Shown: positions 52,243 to 63,300, numbered from the stretch's first letter. The stretch is 64,000 nt of DNA from Hermatobates lingyangjiaoensis (GCA_026182355.1 JAPFBL010000382.1:62001-126000), one strand, 5' to 3'. Notes: generated by a model not told the origin, from the letters alone. Numbers and translations: made by a program.

Positions 52243-55200
52243 CAAATATATATATTATTTGTTATATATATTTGTTATATATTTAATCTATTAATACCTT
52301 GACTATCTCATTGATTTTGTTTAACATGTCACTTGGCCAACTCCTTTTCCAGTTGAACCCTGTTAGCAGGAGGTTAGTTCGTCTTAAGATCGTGAATGCC
52401 TAGACTGCGGTTAATTTTAATGATACCTTTTTGAAGGAGGATCTGCTGCATATTTATACCAATATATATATATATATATATGAGTTAATGCGTACTGTGT
52501 GTTGTATGGGTGTTTGTGGTAGGTGCTTGTGTGCACGTATGACTGCATTAAATTTATTCTTCATTAAACAATTAATTGCAATTAAAAAAAAGTATTCTTT
52601 TGTATGTTTTTGTTCAGGTGTAAACGTTCTGCCGAAGGAAGATACATCTGTAATGCTTTACGCTTGAATAACAATTTGTTAAGTGAAATTACAGGAATTC
52701 ATTCTGTTATCTTAGAAGTAAGTAGTAAATATATTCTAATAAACTTATGAGTAATTTAAATTATTTCTTGTTATCAAAGTGTCTATTTCTTAAACAAATT
52801 ATAGTAGTTAATACAGTTTTTTTAAGGTAATGTTTTATCATAATATTTGTTAAAATAAAGGCCTTGATAAGTAATATTCTTTGGATAAAGTATTTTTATA
52901 CAAACAAAAAATTGATAAATAAATAAAAATATCATAGTGAAAGAATAAATAACAAAAATAAAATTAAAAACTACATATATAGTGAAATATAGCTCTAAAA
53001 CGAACAATACATGATGTCGGACAAACGAAACATACCGTCTTTTCGGAAAATAAGACATCCCTTAAAAGTTAGCCCTACCCTGATTTAGGGGAATTTTTAG
53101 AATATAAGCCCTAACTCAAAAATAATCCCTAGTTAATAATGTGAAAAATATAATTCGTTAAAGAATAATGTTGAATTTAGTAGGTATCTCCAGTTGCCCT
53201 AATATTTCAGAGAATTGTTTGAAACAAAATATTCTGAGAAATTCCTTGTTTATCTGTACAGTTCGTTTCATGCAATGCAGAGGCACGTGTCAAAATTAAT
53301 TTCTGGAATATATAAAATAGAATTTACCTTCAAAGTATAATTGAAGGCAGCAGTGTACATAGAGTGACGGTGCAGGTACAACATTAGTGCATTTCAGTCT
53401 TGTAAGTCTAATTATTACCTATTACTTATTTTAATAAAAGCCCTTCCTCTATTAGATCTAAAAAGAAAGTAAGACAGTGTCTTTGATGATTACGTGAAAG
53501 TAAGACGGTAAGTTTTGATGATTTTGTTCTGATAATGACAGGTAGGTATAGAAATGGAAGGGAGAGATTGTCAGATTTTTTACTAGTTTTTGTTTGTAAT
53601 TTGTCGCGAAGTTCCAGAAGATCGTTTATTTTTATAATACTTGAATTTCATACAATGACTGATTGCTTTCAGAATTATCACTCATACACTATTGATGAAC
53701 AGATTTTACTAATGATTTTGAAGCACTAATTCCACTCAACAGTTGCTGTCTCATCCATCATTTTATAATGTTGGAAACGCAAGTGGGTTCAGCAAATTTT
53801 AGGGTTGCTTCTAGGGAATATTTTAATGCTTTAGGCCAAATAAACCGTAGTGTTCCTATCAATATTTTCTTATTAACAGTAATGGTCACATACCAAGAAA
53901 AATTGACAGTTTTATTAGAGAAACAATTGTTTAATAATATCCAGAACCCACTAAAACACACTACTGAGGTCAACAGTTGTAAATTTTTATACGGTTCACT
54001 TAAACAAAGCCAAAATTTGACTCTAGATTACTTTTTCTTGATATTTTATTGATATAAACGTATTATAAAAGTTGTTTTCATGTTTTTTTTTTCAGTTGGT
54101 TGAACAACCAGAAAAGATTACATGGATTGATTTATCTTTTAATCGGTTAGTTGAAGTTCCTTCGGAAATTTCTTCATTTGCCAGCCTGAAGATACTTTAT
54201 CTACACGGCAACAGACTTGCCGATATTCACGCCATTCTAAAACCTCTCAGGTATCCCTTTCATTTCTTATTTATCATTTTAAATAATTGATTACAAGATG
54301 ACTGTTTTTATTAAAGTTGTTATTCGATGAAAAGATTATTGTATGACTATTAATTAATAGCATGACTATGAGGAGGACCTTTTCTTGTTCAAAAGAACTT
54401 TGTCTCATTTCTCAATATCTTAAATAGTTTAAACGTTATATATATATAACTAAAAGTTTTTATCTTATACAATGAAACCTTAAGATGCAAGCCTAAATTT
54501 GAGCTGAATTTTTGCTTAAAATTTGAGCTGAATTTTGAAACGAGTTTCAAAACCGGCTTGCGCAGTGGTTAGTCGAAAGTGCTTGCGACTGTGAGCACCC
54601 GAATGAGTCTGTGCAGAATGTCCTCGAAGCCTGCCCGAGATACGACAGGGAGAGATACAGAGTGGAAATGTTTTTGGGCTCTACCCTGTCCAACTCATAC
54701 GATAGAGTACTGGAAAAAGTCAACCTCCCAGCGTTCCTGAGCTTCATCCATGCCATAAATAGGGTTAAATCACCCTAGGACATTACCTATAGTTTCAAAA
54801 ATTTATAATGTATAAGACAACGTCTTACCTAGTTATGTTATATGGGATCTTCCTTTTGCTCCGAAATATCATTCGTACCCAGTGTAACCATTTCGCGATG
54901 TAAATATACTGTTGCGCGAATAGTATCGAGTTGCCCGCCTCCGCGTGGTCCACCCTGGGCGTCGCCATGTGAACATGGGACGGCTAAAGGGCAAATCGTA
55001 AAAAGAGAACCTGACTTGATTTAAAAACGATATGGCCTGAAATATTGGCTTGGTGCGTATAAAGGTCAACACAGGTTAGTCGAAAGACTGCAGCTTTTGG
55101 TTCAGAATTGTTTTCGTTAGTTGTCGGTATTCATTTTTGATTGTATTGGTTCAGATACAACACTTGTTTTATTTCAGATTTTTAGTAGTAAGGGTGTTTC

Positions 55201-57187
55201 ATATTCAAATATGCTGTACTGTATATAGCATATAATAGTTACGGGAGTTATTATAGGGTGAGTTAGGACGGTTTTAAAGGGTAGGAGTGGATTAAATCTA
55301 TTTTCTTTTTTTTTAATGATATCTAATTGTTTGGATTACGACTTTTTTTGGAATCTGAGCTCGGGTTTGGAACAGATTAAACTCATTTCTCAAGGTACCA
55401 CTGTAATCGCTCAAAGACTTTCTTTTTCTTTAAACCAAATTACATTTTAAACAGGCTAGTACGGAGGCCGCGGACTTTACATTGTTTGTGTTAACTCTGG
55501 AGTGGTGGCAGCAATTGGATTATGCCGATAACTGAATCTTTGACAAAGGTGGCTACTTGTCACATGGCTACTTGCCGTAGCCATGTGAGAGCGAGCGTCA
55601 CAGAGTGCCTTAACAGCCAAGAGTGGGCGTTGGCCAGCAAAGTATTCTTGCCTTCTTGATTAAGTGGAAATCCATACTAAAAGACATTTCTAGAGTCGTC
55701 CAAGTGACTGTGTTCAGAATAGAAACCGTTCTGTTTTGATTTGTAACCATGTTTCTCAACCTTTTGGCCATTCTATGAACAAAGCACAACAGATCGATCA
55801 CTTTTTAACGTGAGACCCTTTAGCCACATCTGACGTCCCACCACAACCCTCCTATAGGAGAGGTGCACTGTGCCGCAGATGCACCCAAGGTGGAACTCGA
55901 GGAGGAGGGTCCCACGACACCACATCGCACATAAGTACCCCCCAAAAAAATTATAATTAACACTAAGCCACTCGTTCAGGAAATATTGATGCATGCATCT
56001 TCTTTCTTTTTCCTATGTAATGCACAAAAATTCAATAGGTGATGACCCCTGAAGAGTCTTCTGCACCACTGATCTATGGACCCCCTTATCTCCTTCACTA
56101 TTTGATATCTCTGAAGCTCATAAAAAAGCCATACTTCAAAGAGGTGTTCCATAGACTCGGGCCTTGTCCCACACGGACATATAGGGTCATCAGTTATTTT
56201 GAATCGATGCAGGTAATTCTTAAAATTCCCATGCCCCGTGAGGACCTGGCAAATCAAATGATTCACCTGGATGTTTCTTGTCCTTTGCCTCAATCCAACA
56301 TGGGAGAAAAAACGGAATGCAAACCGACCATGACTGTCCAGATTCCTGTCTACACCCAATCAGGGTTGATAAATATAATATCCGTTTGTGGTTATCAGAG
56401 ATGAGCCGTGGAAGCTCGCCTCCACGTGGTCCACCTCGGGCGTATCTCGGAGGCTAGCATTGGCTCTATCCTCGGCTAGGGTTTAGTGCTCCCGAGATGT
56501 GGCGAAAGTGCTTTCACGTTAAAAGGCATCAATCTGTTCTGTTATTACTCCCAATATTGCTGAAGAAGCAGGGTGCACACAATAATACCAAAAAAGTTTA
56601 CCAGAGATGGCATCAACCCTCTGTAGAATGTTCCCATTCTCAGCCATACAGTTCGCATTTATCAACCTGGACTGTGAAAATAAAAAGAGAGGACCACACG
56701 TCTCTAACTGATCGCTAATTGTTACTCATGCCAAACGATTAAACTGATAAAAAAGAAGATTTAACCCAAATAAAATTTAATTTCTTTTTTTGTGCATGTT
56801 CAATAATAAGTTTACTTTTAATAGATAATTTAAAGTTAAAGTTTGTAGATACAATTGGTATTATATATTTAATAACTAAATAGTTATTTGTTTTTTAGAA
56901 ATCTGAAGCTGCTCTGCAGTTTAACTTTACATGGAAATCCAGTTAAGGAAAGAAATGGTTATAAATCGAAAATACTTGCGTATCTGCCTCGATTGAAATG
57001 CTTAGATTTTAGCAATATTACCTCAGCAGACCGTACATCTGAGAAGCAGAGAGTTCAAAGCGATAGACTGTACCATTCTTCTCCAACGAGAATGAGAGCT
57101 CCTTCACCTTCCTTGAACACGCCGCTTTCAAACAAGTCGTCCATATCGCGTGTCAGCCTCAGCAAATATCAATTAGACTTGCATTAG
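50280..57187 (+). CDS. LRRC51: Leucine-rich repeat-containing protein 51 homologue, 214 aa, complete
   Basis: Exons 50280-50380, 52618-52717, 54096-54250 and 56899-57187 join in phases 2, 0 and 2 with GT..AG sites and end at TAG. The order of motifs is that of LRRC51: PLDFSFKNL near the start, LRLNNNLLSEI, WIDLSFNRLVEVP, LKILYLHGNRLADI, LLCSLTLHGNPVKE, then RNGYKSKILAYLPRLKCLDF and ADRTSEK. These are three to four leucine-rich repeats capped by the LRR C-terminal segment. Vertebrate LRRC51 is about 190 residues; this one has an extra Ser-rich tail (SSPTRMRAPSPSLNTPLSNK). LRRC51 is linked to ciliated cells in animals; the function here is inferred. The start is the first ATG after a splice acceptor at 50242 and is preceded by a stop in frame. 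Confidence 0.92.
50773..50930. mobile_element. Foldback element, family G (copy in LRRC51 intron 1)
   Basis: ACAAAACTAAAATTTATTGG / complement at the ends, and the inner GCCAACGTTTCGGTTTTTAT. On -, CCTATGAAAAAAGTTTG then GAAACGTTGGC: as in the other family G copies, the first box is CTATGAA. Confidence 0.6.
50931..51145. repeat. (TA)n tracts
   Basis: About 200 bp of nearly pure AT dinucleotides, with GTTCGTTCGTTAC at about 51010. Confidence 0.9.
51290..51380 (+). repeat. Dispersed 80-bp segment (also 52298-52385)
   Basis: CACTTGGCCAACTCCTTTTC, CAGTTGAACCCTGTTAG and AGGAG occur in both places in the same order, each time beside TA tracts. Confidence 0.8.
51407..51695. mobile_element. Palindromic element, hammerhead family B (copy 5)
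   Basis: AGTTCAATATAGAAAAAGC / complement, and inner GAGACCCTCCAACCGTCTC. The + hammerhead is 51567-51600. The left arm has a duplicated CTTCAGTTTGAA segment that disturbs its copy. Confidence 0.85.
51567..51600 (+). ncRNA. Predicted hammerhead ribozyme, family B
   Basis: TCTC, CTGAAGA (51571-51577), C, GGTT / AATC four-pair stem II, GAAA (51589-51592), AATT as stem III, A, GAGA closing four pairs of stem I. It is the best-preserved family B motif. Confidence 0.62.
51702..51935. mobile_element. Palindromic element, hammerhead family A (near perfect)
   Basis: Arms of about 100 bp around AACTGAGGTCAGTT; right end with TTTCACGTGTTTATGTGAAA hairpin. Both hammerheads are intact (51812-51854 + and 51738-51780 -). 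It abuts the family B element at 51695. Confidence 0.9.
51812..51854 (+). ncRNA. Predicted hammerhead ribozyme, family A
   Basis: Identical to 14807-14849 in all core and stem positions. The - copy 51738-51780 is identical as well. Confidence 0.72.
51945..52035 (+). mobile_element. Family A element, single arm, with hammerhead
   Basis: Starts AACTGAGTTGGGTTTTTGAC, at the position that is the centre of the palindromes, and ends before the outer hairpin. The motif at 51960-52001 has a shortened stem II (GACAG / CGGTT). Confidence 0.75.
52042..52198 (-). mobile_element. Hammerhead family H element, single arm
   Basis: On -, it matches 31173-31307. The motif (52101-52134) is CTGATGA, C, GAAC-AACA-GTTC, GAAA, self-complementary ATAT, T, GAA. 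TA tracts lie on both sides, and a family A arm lies next to it, as at 31 kb. Confidence 0.7.
52101..52134 (-). ncRNA. Predicted hammerhead ribozyme, family H
   Basis: All core boxes are present and stem II has four pairs. Stem I is only two clear pairs, so cleavage strength is uncertain. Confidence 0.5.
52618..52717 (+). CDS. LRRC51: LRRC51 coding exon 2
   Basis: The acceptor is TTGTTCAG ending 52617 and the donor is the consensus GTAAGT at 52718. It encodes KRSAEGRYICNALRLNNNLL. Confidence 0.9.
52720..54095 (+). other. LRRC51 intron 2; possible DNA-transposon remnant
   Basis: GGAAAATAAGACATCCC and AATATAAGCCCTAAC near 53045-53115, with AAGACAGTGTC near 53475, look like opposite parts of a decayed DNA transposon. 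Frames of 60-94 codons at 53535-54052 are not recognisable. Confidence 0.35.
54096..54250 (+). CDS. LRRC51: LRRC51 coding exon 3
   Basis: The acceptor is TTTTTTCAG ending 54095 and the donor is GTATCC at 54251. It holds two leucine-rich repeats (WIDLSFNRL and LYLHGNRL). Confidence 0.92.
54590..54780 (+). mobile_element. LINE polyprotein tail fragment
   Basis: A frame reads CEHPNESVQNVLEACPRYDR, then EMFLGSTLS and LPAFLSFIHAINRVKSP before a stop. The C..H and E..P spacing and the final helix are typical of an R1/I-type LINE end. It lies in LRRC51 intron 3. Confidence 0.65.
54781..55975. other. LRRC51 intron 3, no clear feature
   Basis: GC-richer patches at 54900-55000 share TCCACGTGGTCCACC-like text with 56425-56450, so both are probably LINE pieces. 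GTTTCTCAACCTTTTGGCC at 55750 is hAT-like. Confidence 0.35.
55976..56500 (-). mobile_element. R1/I-like LINE fragment, polyprotein C-terminus
   Basis: The frame 55976-56359 reads HLICQVLTGHGNFKNYLHRF, then CPCGTRPESMEHLFE, the LTGHG and CxC...H elements of the RNase H-proximal tail of these LINEs. It is inserted in LRRC51 intron 3 against the gene. The 5' part is lost. Confidence 0.8.
56899..57187 (+). CDS. LRRC51: LRRC51 terminal coding exon
   Basis: The acceptor is TTTTTTAG ending 56898 and the stop TAG ends 57187. It encodes the last repeat, LPRLKCLDF, ADRTSEKQR and a Ser/Pro-rich tail. Confidence 0.92.
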
Positions 57188-59275
57188 TGAGATACTGCTC
57201 ACGGTGCATCACATGAAACAGATATCTTTTGGTAGGCTACTGATAATTGTTTAGGAAACTCAAAGACACGTGTCAAGTTGCTGCTCACTCTTTCATTGAG
57301 ACATGACTTATTTGATGTGCTCACTGCACATCATAACTTATCCTTTCTTTTGAACTTGTCTTAATGGACTGCTGCTTACTGTACATCATAGCTCGTTCAT
57401 TACATTTCAATTTGCCTTAGGTGGTGCTGCTCACTGTACGTCACAGTTCCATGCTTTTATTTAAACTAGGTTTGGTAGGCTGTTGCTCACTGTGCATCAC
57501 AGCTCACTTTTTTAATTTAAATTTTCCTTTCTGGTCTACTGCTCACTGTATATCATAGTCAACCCTTATAATTTCAACTTCCCTTACTAGTGTACCGCTT
57601 ACTGTACATAATAACCCATTGCTTTCATTTAAACATGCCTTAATGAGGTACTGCTCACTGTAAATCACAGCTCACCTGTTTAATTTAAACTTCCCTTACT
57701 GGTCTACTGCTTACTGTACATCATAATCAACCCTTATAATTTCAACTTCCCTTACTAGTGTACCACTTACTGTACATAATAACCCATCGCTTTCATTTAA
57801 ACATGCCTTAATGAGGCACTGCTCACTGTACATCACAGCTCATCTGTTTAATTTAAACTTCCCTTACTGGTCTACTGCTTACTGTACATAACTCACCCTT
57901 TCATTTAAACATGCGTAATGAGGTACTGCTCACTGTACATCAAAGTCAACCCTTTTAATTTCAACTACCCTTACTGGTCTACTGCTTACTGTGCATAACT
58001 CACCCTTTCATTTAAACATGCCTTGATGAGGTACTGCTCACTGTACATCACGGTAACCCTTATAATTTCAACTACCCTTACTAGTGTACTGCTTACTGTG
58101 CATAACTTATCATTTTCATTTAAACATGCGTAATGACGTACTGCTCACTGTACATCAAAGTCAACCCTTTTAATTTCAACTACCCTTACTGGTTTACTGC
58201 TTACTGTAGATAACTCATCCCTTTCATTGAAATATGCGTCATGAGTTACTGCTCACTGTACATCACAGCCAATACTTTTAATTTCAAATACCCTTACTGG
58301 TGTACTGCTCACTGTACATCAAAGTCAACCCTTTTAATTTCAACTACCCTTACTGGTCTACTGCTTACTGTAGATAACTCATCCCTTTCATTGAAATATG
58401 CGTCATGAGTTACTGCTCACTGTACATCACAGCCAATACTTTTAATTTCAAATACCCTTACTGGTGTACTGCTTACTGTACATAACTTAAATCATTTAAA
58501 CAAGACTTGATGAGATACTGCTCACTGTAAATCACAACCTACCCGTATAATTTCAACTACCCTTATTGGTGTACCACTTACTGTACATAATAACCTATCG
58601 CTTTCATTTAAATATGCCTTAATGAGGTACTGCTCACTGTACATCACAGTCAACCCTTATAATTTCAACGTCCTTTACTAGTGTACCGCTTACTTTCATA
58701 ATAACCCATCGGGACTTGATGAGGTACTGCTCACTGTACATCACAACCGACCCTTATAATTTCAACTTCCTTTACTATTGTACCACTTAAAGTACATAAT
58801 AACCCATCGCTTTCATTTAAACATGCCTTAATGAGGTACTCCTCACTGTACATCACAGCTCATCTGTTTAATTTGAACTTCCTTACTGGTTTACTGCTTA
58901 CTGTACATGACTCATCCCTTTCATTTAAACATGCATAATAAGCTACTGCTCACTGTACATCATGGTCAACCTTTATAATTTCAACTTCTCCTACTAGTGT
59001 ACCACTTACTGTACATAATAACCCAACGCTTTCATTTAAACATTCCTTAATAAGACACTGCTCACTGTACATTGCATCTCACCTTACTTGTGAACTTTTA
59101 ATTTAAACTTGCCTTAGTAGGTTGCTGCTCACTGTACATCACATCTCATACATTCACTTAAAGTTGTTGTATTAATTTCTATTCACTAGATACCACATCT
59201 TTATAAACTTCTCATTTATAATTTGCAATTGTCGTCTGCTGCTCACTGTACATCACATACTACACCCATAGTGTA
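57188..59275. repeat. Tandem repeat, about 60-bp units, in the LRRC51 3' region
   Basis: More than 30 units start right after the stop codon. Two unit types alternate: TACTGCTCACTGTACATCAC with TTTAATTTCAACT, and TACTGCTTACTGTACATAA with TTTCATTTAAACATG, giving a higher-order period near 115-120 bp. At least eight second-type units contain TGTACATA or TGTAGATA. Divergence is moderate and there is no AATAAA inside. Confidence 0.9.
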
Positions 59276-59441
59276 GGATACCTCAGTGTGCTTCTCTTAA
59301 ACCTTTTCAAAAGCCAATACTCATTGATTTAGAAAACATATTACCAAGCTTGTAAAGCTTTTCAATTTAATTTAACGTGGAGACAACAATATAATTTTGT
59401 AATTTATCTGTAATAGTCAACATTCCGTACACAGTCATTTA

Positions 59442-59447
59442 AATAAA
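59442..59447 (+). terminator. Candidate poly(A) signal of LRRC51
   Basis: AATAAA is the first canonical signal I see after the LRRC51 stop, beyond the tandem repeat. If used, the whole array is 3' UTR (about 2.25 kb). Confidence 0.5.
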
Positions 59448-59783
59448 ATTTTAGTTTAACATATTATCGTATAGGTTTTTATACATATATTTATCATTAA
59501 ATGATAAAATAGATAACGTTAATATTTTTGCATACACAAAGTGATTCAAAAGTAGCTATAAGTAAAGATAGATATAAATTAAATTAAAATATTACAATTA
59601 ATGTTGAAGTTTATAAAATTTAACTTATTAATAGTACTGGTGCTTCTAATGTTTTCGTACTTTTTTTTATTGTTTATATTGTTAATTATTTTATCTATGT
59701 TAACTGTTTTAGGCTGATTAGTTTTATGAAATATTATTAAATACATACATAATGTTAGTACCACTGAGGTTATTACGATTTAC

Positions 59784-59996
59784 ATTATTAGTATGGCAAA
59801 CCGTCATACCTCGTAAGATGATCGTGGAGTTGTTAGAGCGCTTTGGGACGTTGAACATCTTCGATCGCAACTAACCTACTGTAGGAAGCTATCCTACAAA
59901 TTACGTTAGTTGCGATCGAAGATGGACAACGTCCCAAAGTGCTCCAATGACTCCAAGATCATCTTACAAGGTATGACGGTTTGCCATATTAATAAT
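59784..59996. mobile_element. Foldback element, family F (copy 2)
   Basis: ATTAGTATGGCAAACCGTC and TACCTCGTAAGATGATC, inner arm TTTGGGACGTTG and CTTCGATCGCAACTAAC, with complementary right arm; about 100-bp arms. No CTGANGA/GAAA pair is found. Confidence 0.85.
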
Positions 59997-60282
59997 ATAA
60001 ACAATATTATTAATCCAGCTATTATCATTAATATGATAAATTGTTAACCTGTATGGAGCTTAGATATCGGGTCACTCATTTACGTTTTTTTTTTTAAACG
60101 GTATTAGCAAAACCAGCTGTTTTATACAACAAGTTTCTTTCAACATATTTCAATTAATCCTTATTAATTATTCACTCACATGCTTAAAAAAGAAACAAGA
60201 TATAATTCAAGTAAATACTGTTACTTAACAATATAATTAAACAGAAAAGCTATATTTGAAATACATTTATTATGTTTAATGA

Positions 60283-60422
60283 TCAAATCATAATAGTCGG
60301 GTTTTTGACTCTGACGAAGACCGCTTGTTACAATTGAAAGATCTTAGTCTTGTTTTCCCATTTCATATTATGGTTTGATTATTAATTGTTTTTTCACGTC
60401 TTTATATGAAATCTTTTTATTT
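60283..60422 (+). mobile_element. Family A element, single arm, with hammerhead
   Basis: Begins near the palindrome-centre sequence (GGGTTTTTGACTCTGACG). The hammerhead at 60307-60349 has weak stem II (GACCG / CAATT). It ends with TTTTCACGTCTTTATATGAA. Confidence 0.75.
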
Positions 60423-61394
60423 ATTATGTTGTATAACTATACCTATTTGGCTTATTGTGTTCCTACTTTGGGCTATACTATATTGTCTAATTCAGTATGT
60501 TCAGTGTTACTATATACTATCCTGTTCATAGTTCTCTGTTGTTAGTATGGTTAGGATGAAGACTGTTTGATACTTATATGTGGCAACATGACTAAAACGA
60601 TGTATATTATTTATAAAATTCTTAGTCTGCAAATAAATATGTTGATTATGAGTAAAATAATACGGTTATACTTGATAGGAAAGGGCCATTCTTGAAATAG
60701 TTACTGATTCTACTGTTCAGGTTTGAGTGGGTTGGTATGTGTTCAGATTGTAACTTAGCATGCCTGCCCTCCTAACTTTGCCCAATGTTACCTGGCTAGT
60801 CTCGGACCCTTCGCCTATTCATTCCCTTTCCAACCAGAAAGCAAACACCACCTCAAGCATCCACTCCCTTTCCAACCACCAAGCAGTCAACACCTCAAGC
60901 ATTCTATTCTGAACCATCAAGCAAGCAAGACATCAAGCATTCACTTCCCAACCTCCAAGCGCCCACTCTCTCCACCATCAGTCAAGCATCTCTGTCATCA
61001 CAGGCCAACTCTCCAACCAAGCTTCAACTACCCTTCAAGAAACTCCAGTTGTGATACCAGCCACAACATTTTGGTCCATATGTTTTGATTAAAGAGCATG
61101 TATCCTAACTTTTCCGTCATACCATATATGAAGCAATTCAGATCGATGTTTTTTATTTAGTATCTTTAGCAAGATGTTAAGAACCTTCTGCGTCTTTATC
61201 GGAGAGACGAAGAGTAACAGCTCCGCCGATGTGACCAAGGTGGACCTCGCCCAGATGGGCATTCACGACAAATATCACACAAAGCTGCAGGAAGTCAATA
61301 GACGAGGTAAATAATCAGCTTCTAAGGGGATGAAATTCATCAGTTTCAGACTTAATGCCACATTCCTTCTGTTCCTTTTTGGATATGTGGTAGA
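60423..61394. other. GC-richer block, no assigned gene
   Basis: 60745-61080 is C-rich on + with diverged CAACCACCAAGCA and CTCAAGCATTC repeats, ending GATTAAAGAGC. An exon-like stretch at 61174-61306 reads MLRTFCVFIGETKSNSSADV, then TKVDLAQMGIHDKYHT, before a GT donor, but resembles sequence near 55880 and may be a repeat. Confidence 0.35.
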
Positions 61395-62030
61395 GCAGAG
61401 GTTCCTAAAGTGGGAACCAGGAGTTCCTTAACAAACTGTCTGGGGTTCCATAAAAAACATTTATTAAAAACATTTTTCTAAAAATTTTTTTTTTGTTGAT
61501 ATGGATTTATTCTATATTTCTTGTGAATCAAACCGAATAACGTTTATATAGACATATACCCATAAGTAGAAGTGGTCAAAATTTTATTCATATTTAGGAT
61601 GAATCACTATTCAGTTTTTGGAACTATCTGATTCCCGATTTCCTGCTATTGCAAAAGTAGCACTTCACACAATGTTGCCATTTCCCACTACCTAGTTATG
61701 TGAAACTGGATATTCCTTTTATACTGCCATAGAAACCAAATACTCAAGTAGACTCAATGCTGCTGACTTGAGAATCAAACTCTCAACTACGAGTATAAAG
61801 CCAAAAATGATTACAAAATAAACTTTGTGTTAAAATTGCTAGTAATTTTGTTTTATGTGTTATGCACTTGCGGAAAATATGAAAAAATATAAAATCTTTT
61901 AATTTTGAATTTTTATTCAAAAAATACACATTGCTGTAATATTACTTTTTTAATTGTTTTTAAACATACATACTATTTAAAAAGGCATATGAAAATATTT
62001 ATATTATGATTTTATGAAATCATTAGAATC
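61395..62030 (+). mobile_element. hAT element copy, truncated
   Basis: Starts CAGAGGTTCCTAAAGTGG and follows 3081-3740 closely (GAATCACTATTCAGTTTTTG, CAAAAGTAGCACTTCAC), then loses similarity at about 62030 before the right terminal repeat. Confidence 0.8.
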
Positions 62031-63300
62031 AGTTTTTTTTTGAAATTGTAATAACAAAATGGGTGTTATGTTATATTTTATGATTTCAGGAAAATGCTTT
62101 TAATGCTAATCAGTTAAGTATAGATGAATGAAAATGTTTGAAAACTATATAAAATCAGTATGCTATGAAAAGAAATAAAGAGTTTGCAAAGCATTGAAAA
62201 AGGAAATGTAGCTTTAAAAACTGAAAATTCAACTTAAAATACTGGATATGCTGGTCTACTTGTCGAATGTGTTTACATTGCCATATATGTTTTCATCAGA
62301 ATTGAGTCAAAAATATTTCTTCTTTTAATATAACAAGTTTGAAGTTCTTTTAAATAGTTTATATGATATGAAAGGACACTAATATTCATAAACAATAAAA
62401 GTCAGCTCTCTAAACAGTTATATATTTTATGAGGTTCTCTAGTGTGGAATATGGTTTTCTAGCGAAAGTGTTACAATAAACCTACCTCTTACACCCTTTT
62501 GCATATCTAATTGTCAGGCATATAGTTCAAAGTGTATTTTGAAAATACACTAGTTCAAAGTGTACTAGTTCTTAAGAACTAGATTATTTTTAAGTAATAT
62601 TTGAGCATGGGAAAAATGCTATGATATACGAGTTTTAAATCTGTTTGTTTGTTTTAAATCCTTCGTAATTACTATTATTAATAAACTTATGTTTTAGTAA
62701 TTGATTAATGGTTAGATTTTATATTTAGTACTGTCATACTTTGGATATTTCTTGAGGAATCAATATTGGATTAAAAATGGCAAATCTTAAGTTTTACAAA
62801 TTGTAATATCAGAAGTTTTTGATCTTTTTGGCACTTAATAAGGGATAACATACTGATCAGTTAGAAAAATGAACAAAATCAGCTCTAATCAATTTGGTTT
62901 CTTTAAAAGGGAATAGTGGATTCATTCTGGGTTGCTTATTTTGTTATTAAAGTAGTTTGATAATACTAGTTGAAATACATTAAATCAGGAGTAATAAATA
63001 GATATTTTAATCAAAGAAATATAGCATAGATTACAACAATATAATGTAGAAGTAATGAGAGCTAGCATAGGACAGAGGTGGGGAACCTTTCTTAAAGTAA
63101 AGACCATTTTAGCACCGTCCACTTCCCCAAAAGACCACCTTCAATGGATAAGCAAGTTTTTGTATGACAGTTATATTGTACAATCCTTGAATCTATCATT
63201 ATATTACTCGATCAGTGCTTATAAAACTGTTTCACATCTTTCAAAGGATTCAGCAGTGTCCTTACTGCCTTCGTTTATTACCTTTGTTAACTCTGGAAAC
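62031..63300. other. No gene; possible hAT end at 63071
   Basis: AT-rich. CAGAGGTGGGGAACCTTTC at 63072 is hAT-like, but no partner end is seen. Confidence 0.35.

Noticed and set aside
53535..54052. Short frames in LRRC51 intron 2
   Set aside because: No recognisable family; they lie between two good LRRC51 splice sites next to a probable DNA-transposon remnant.
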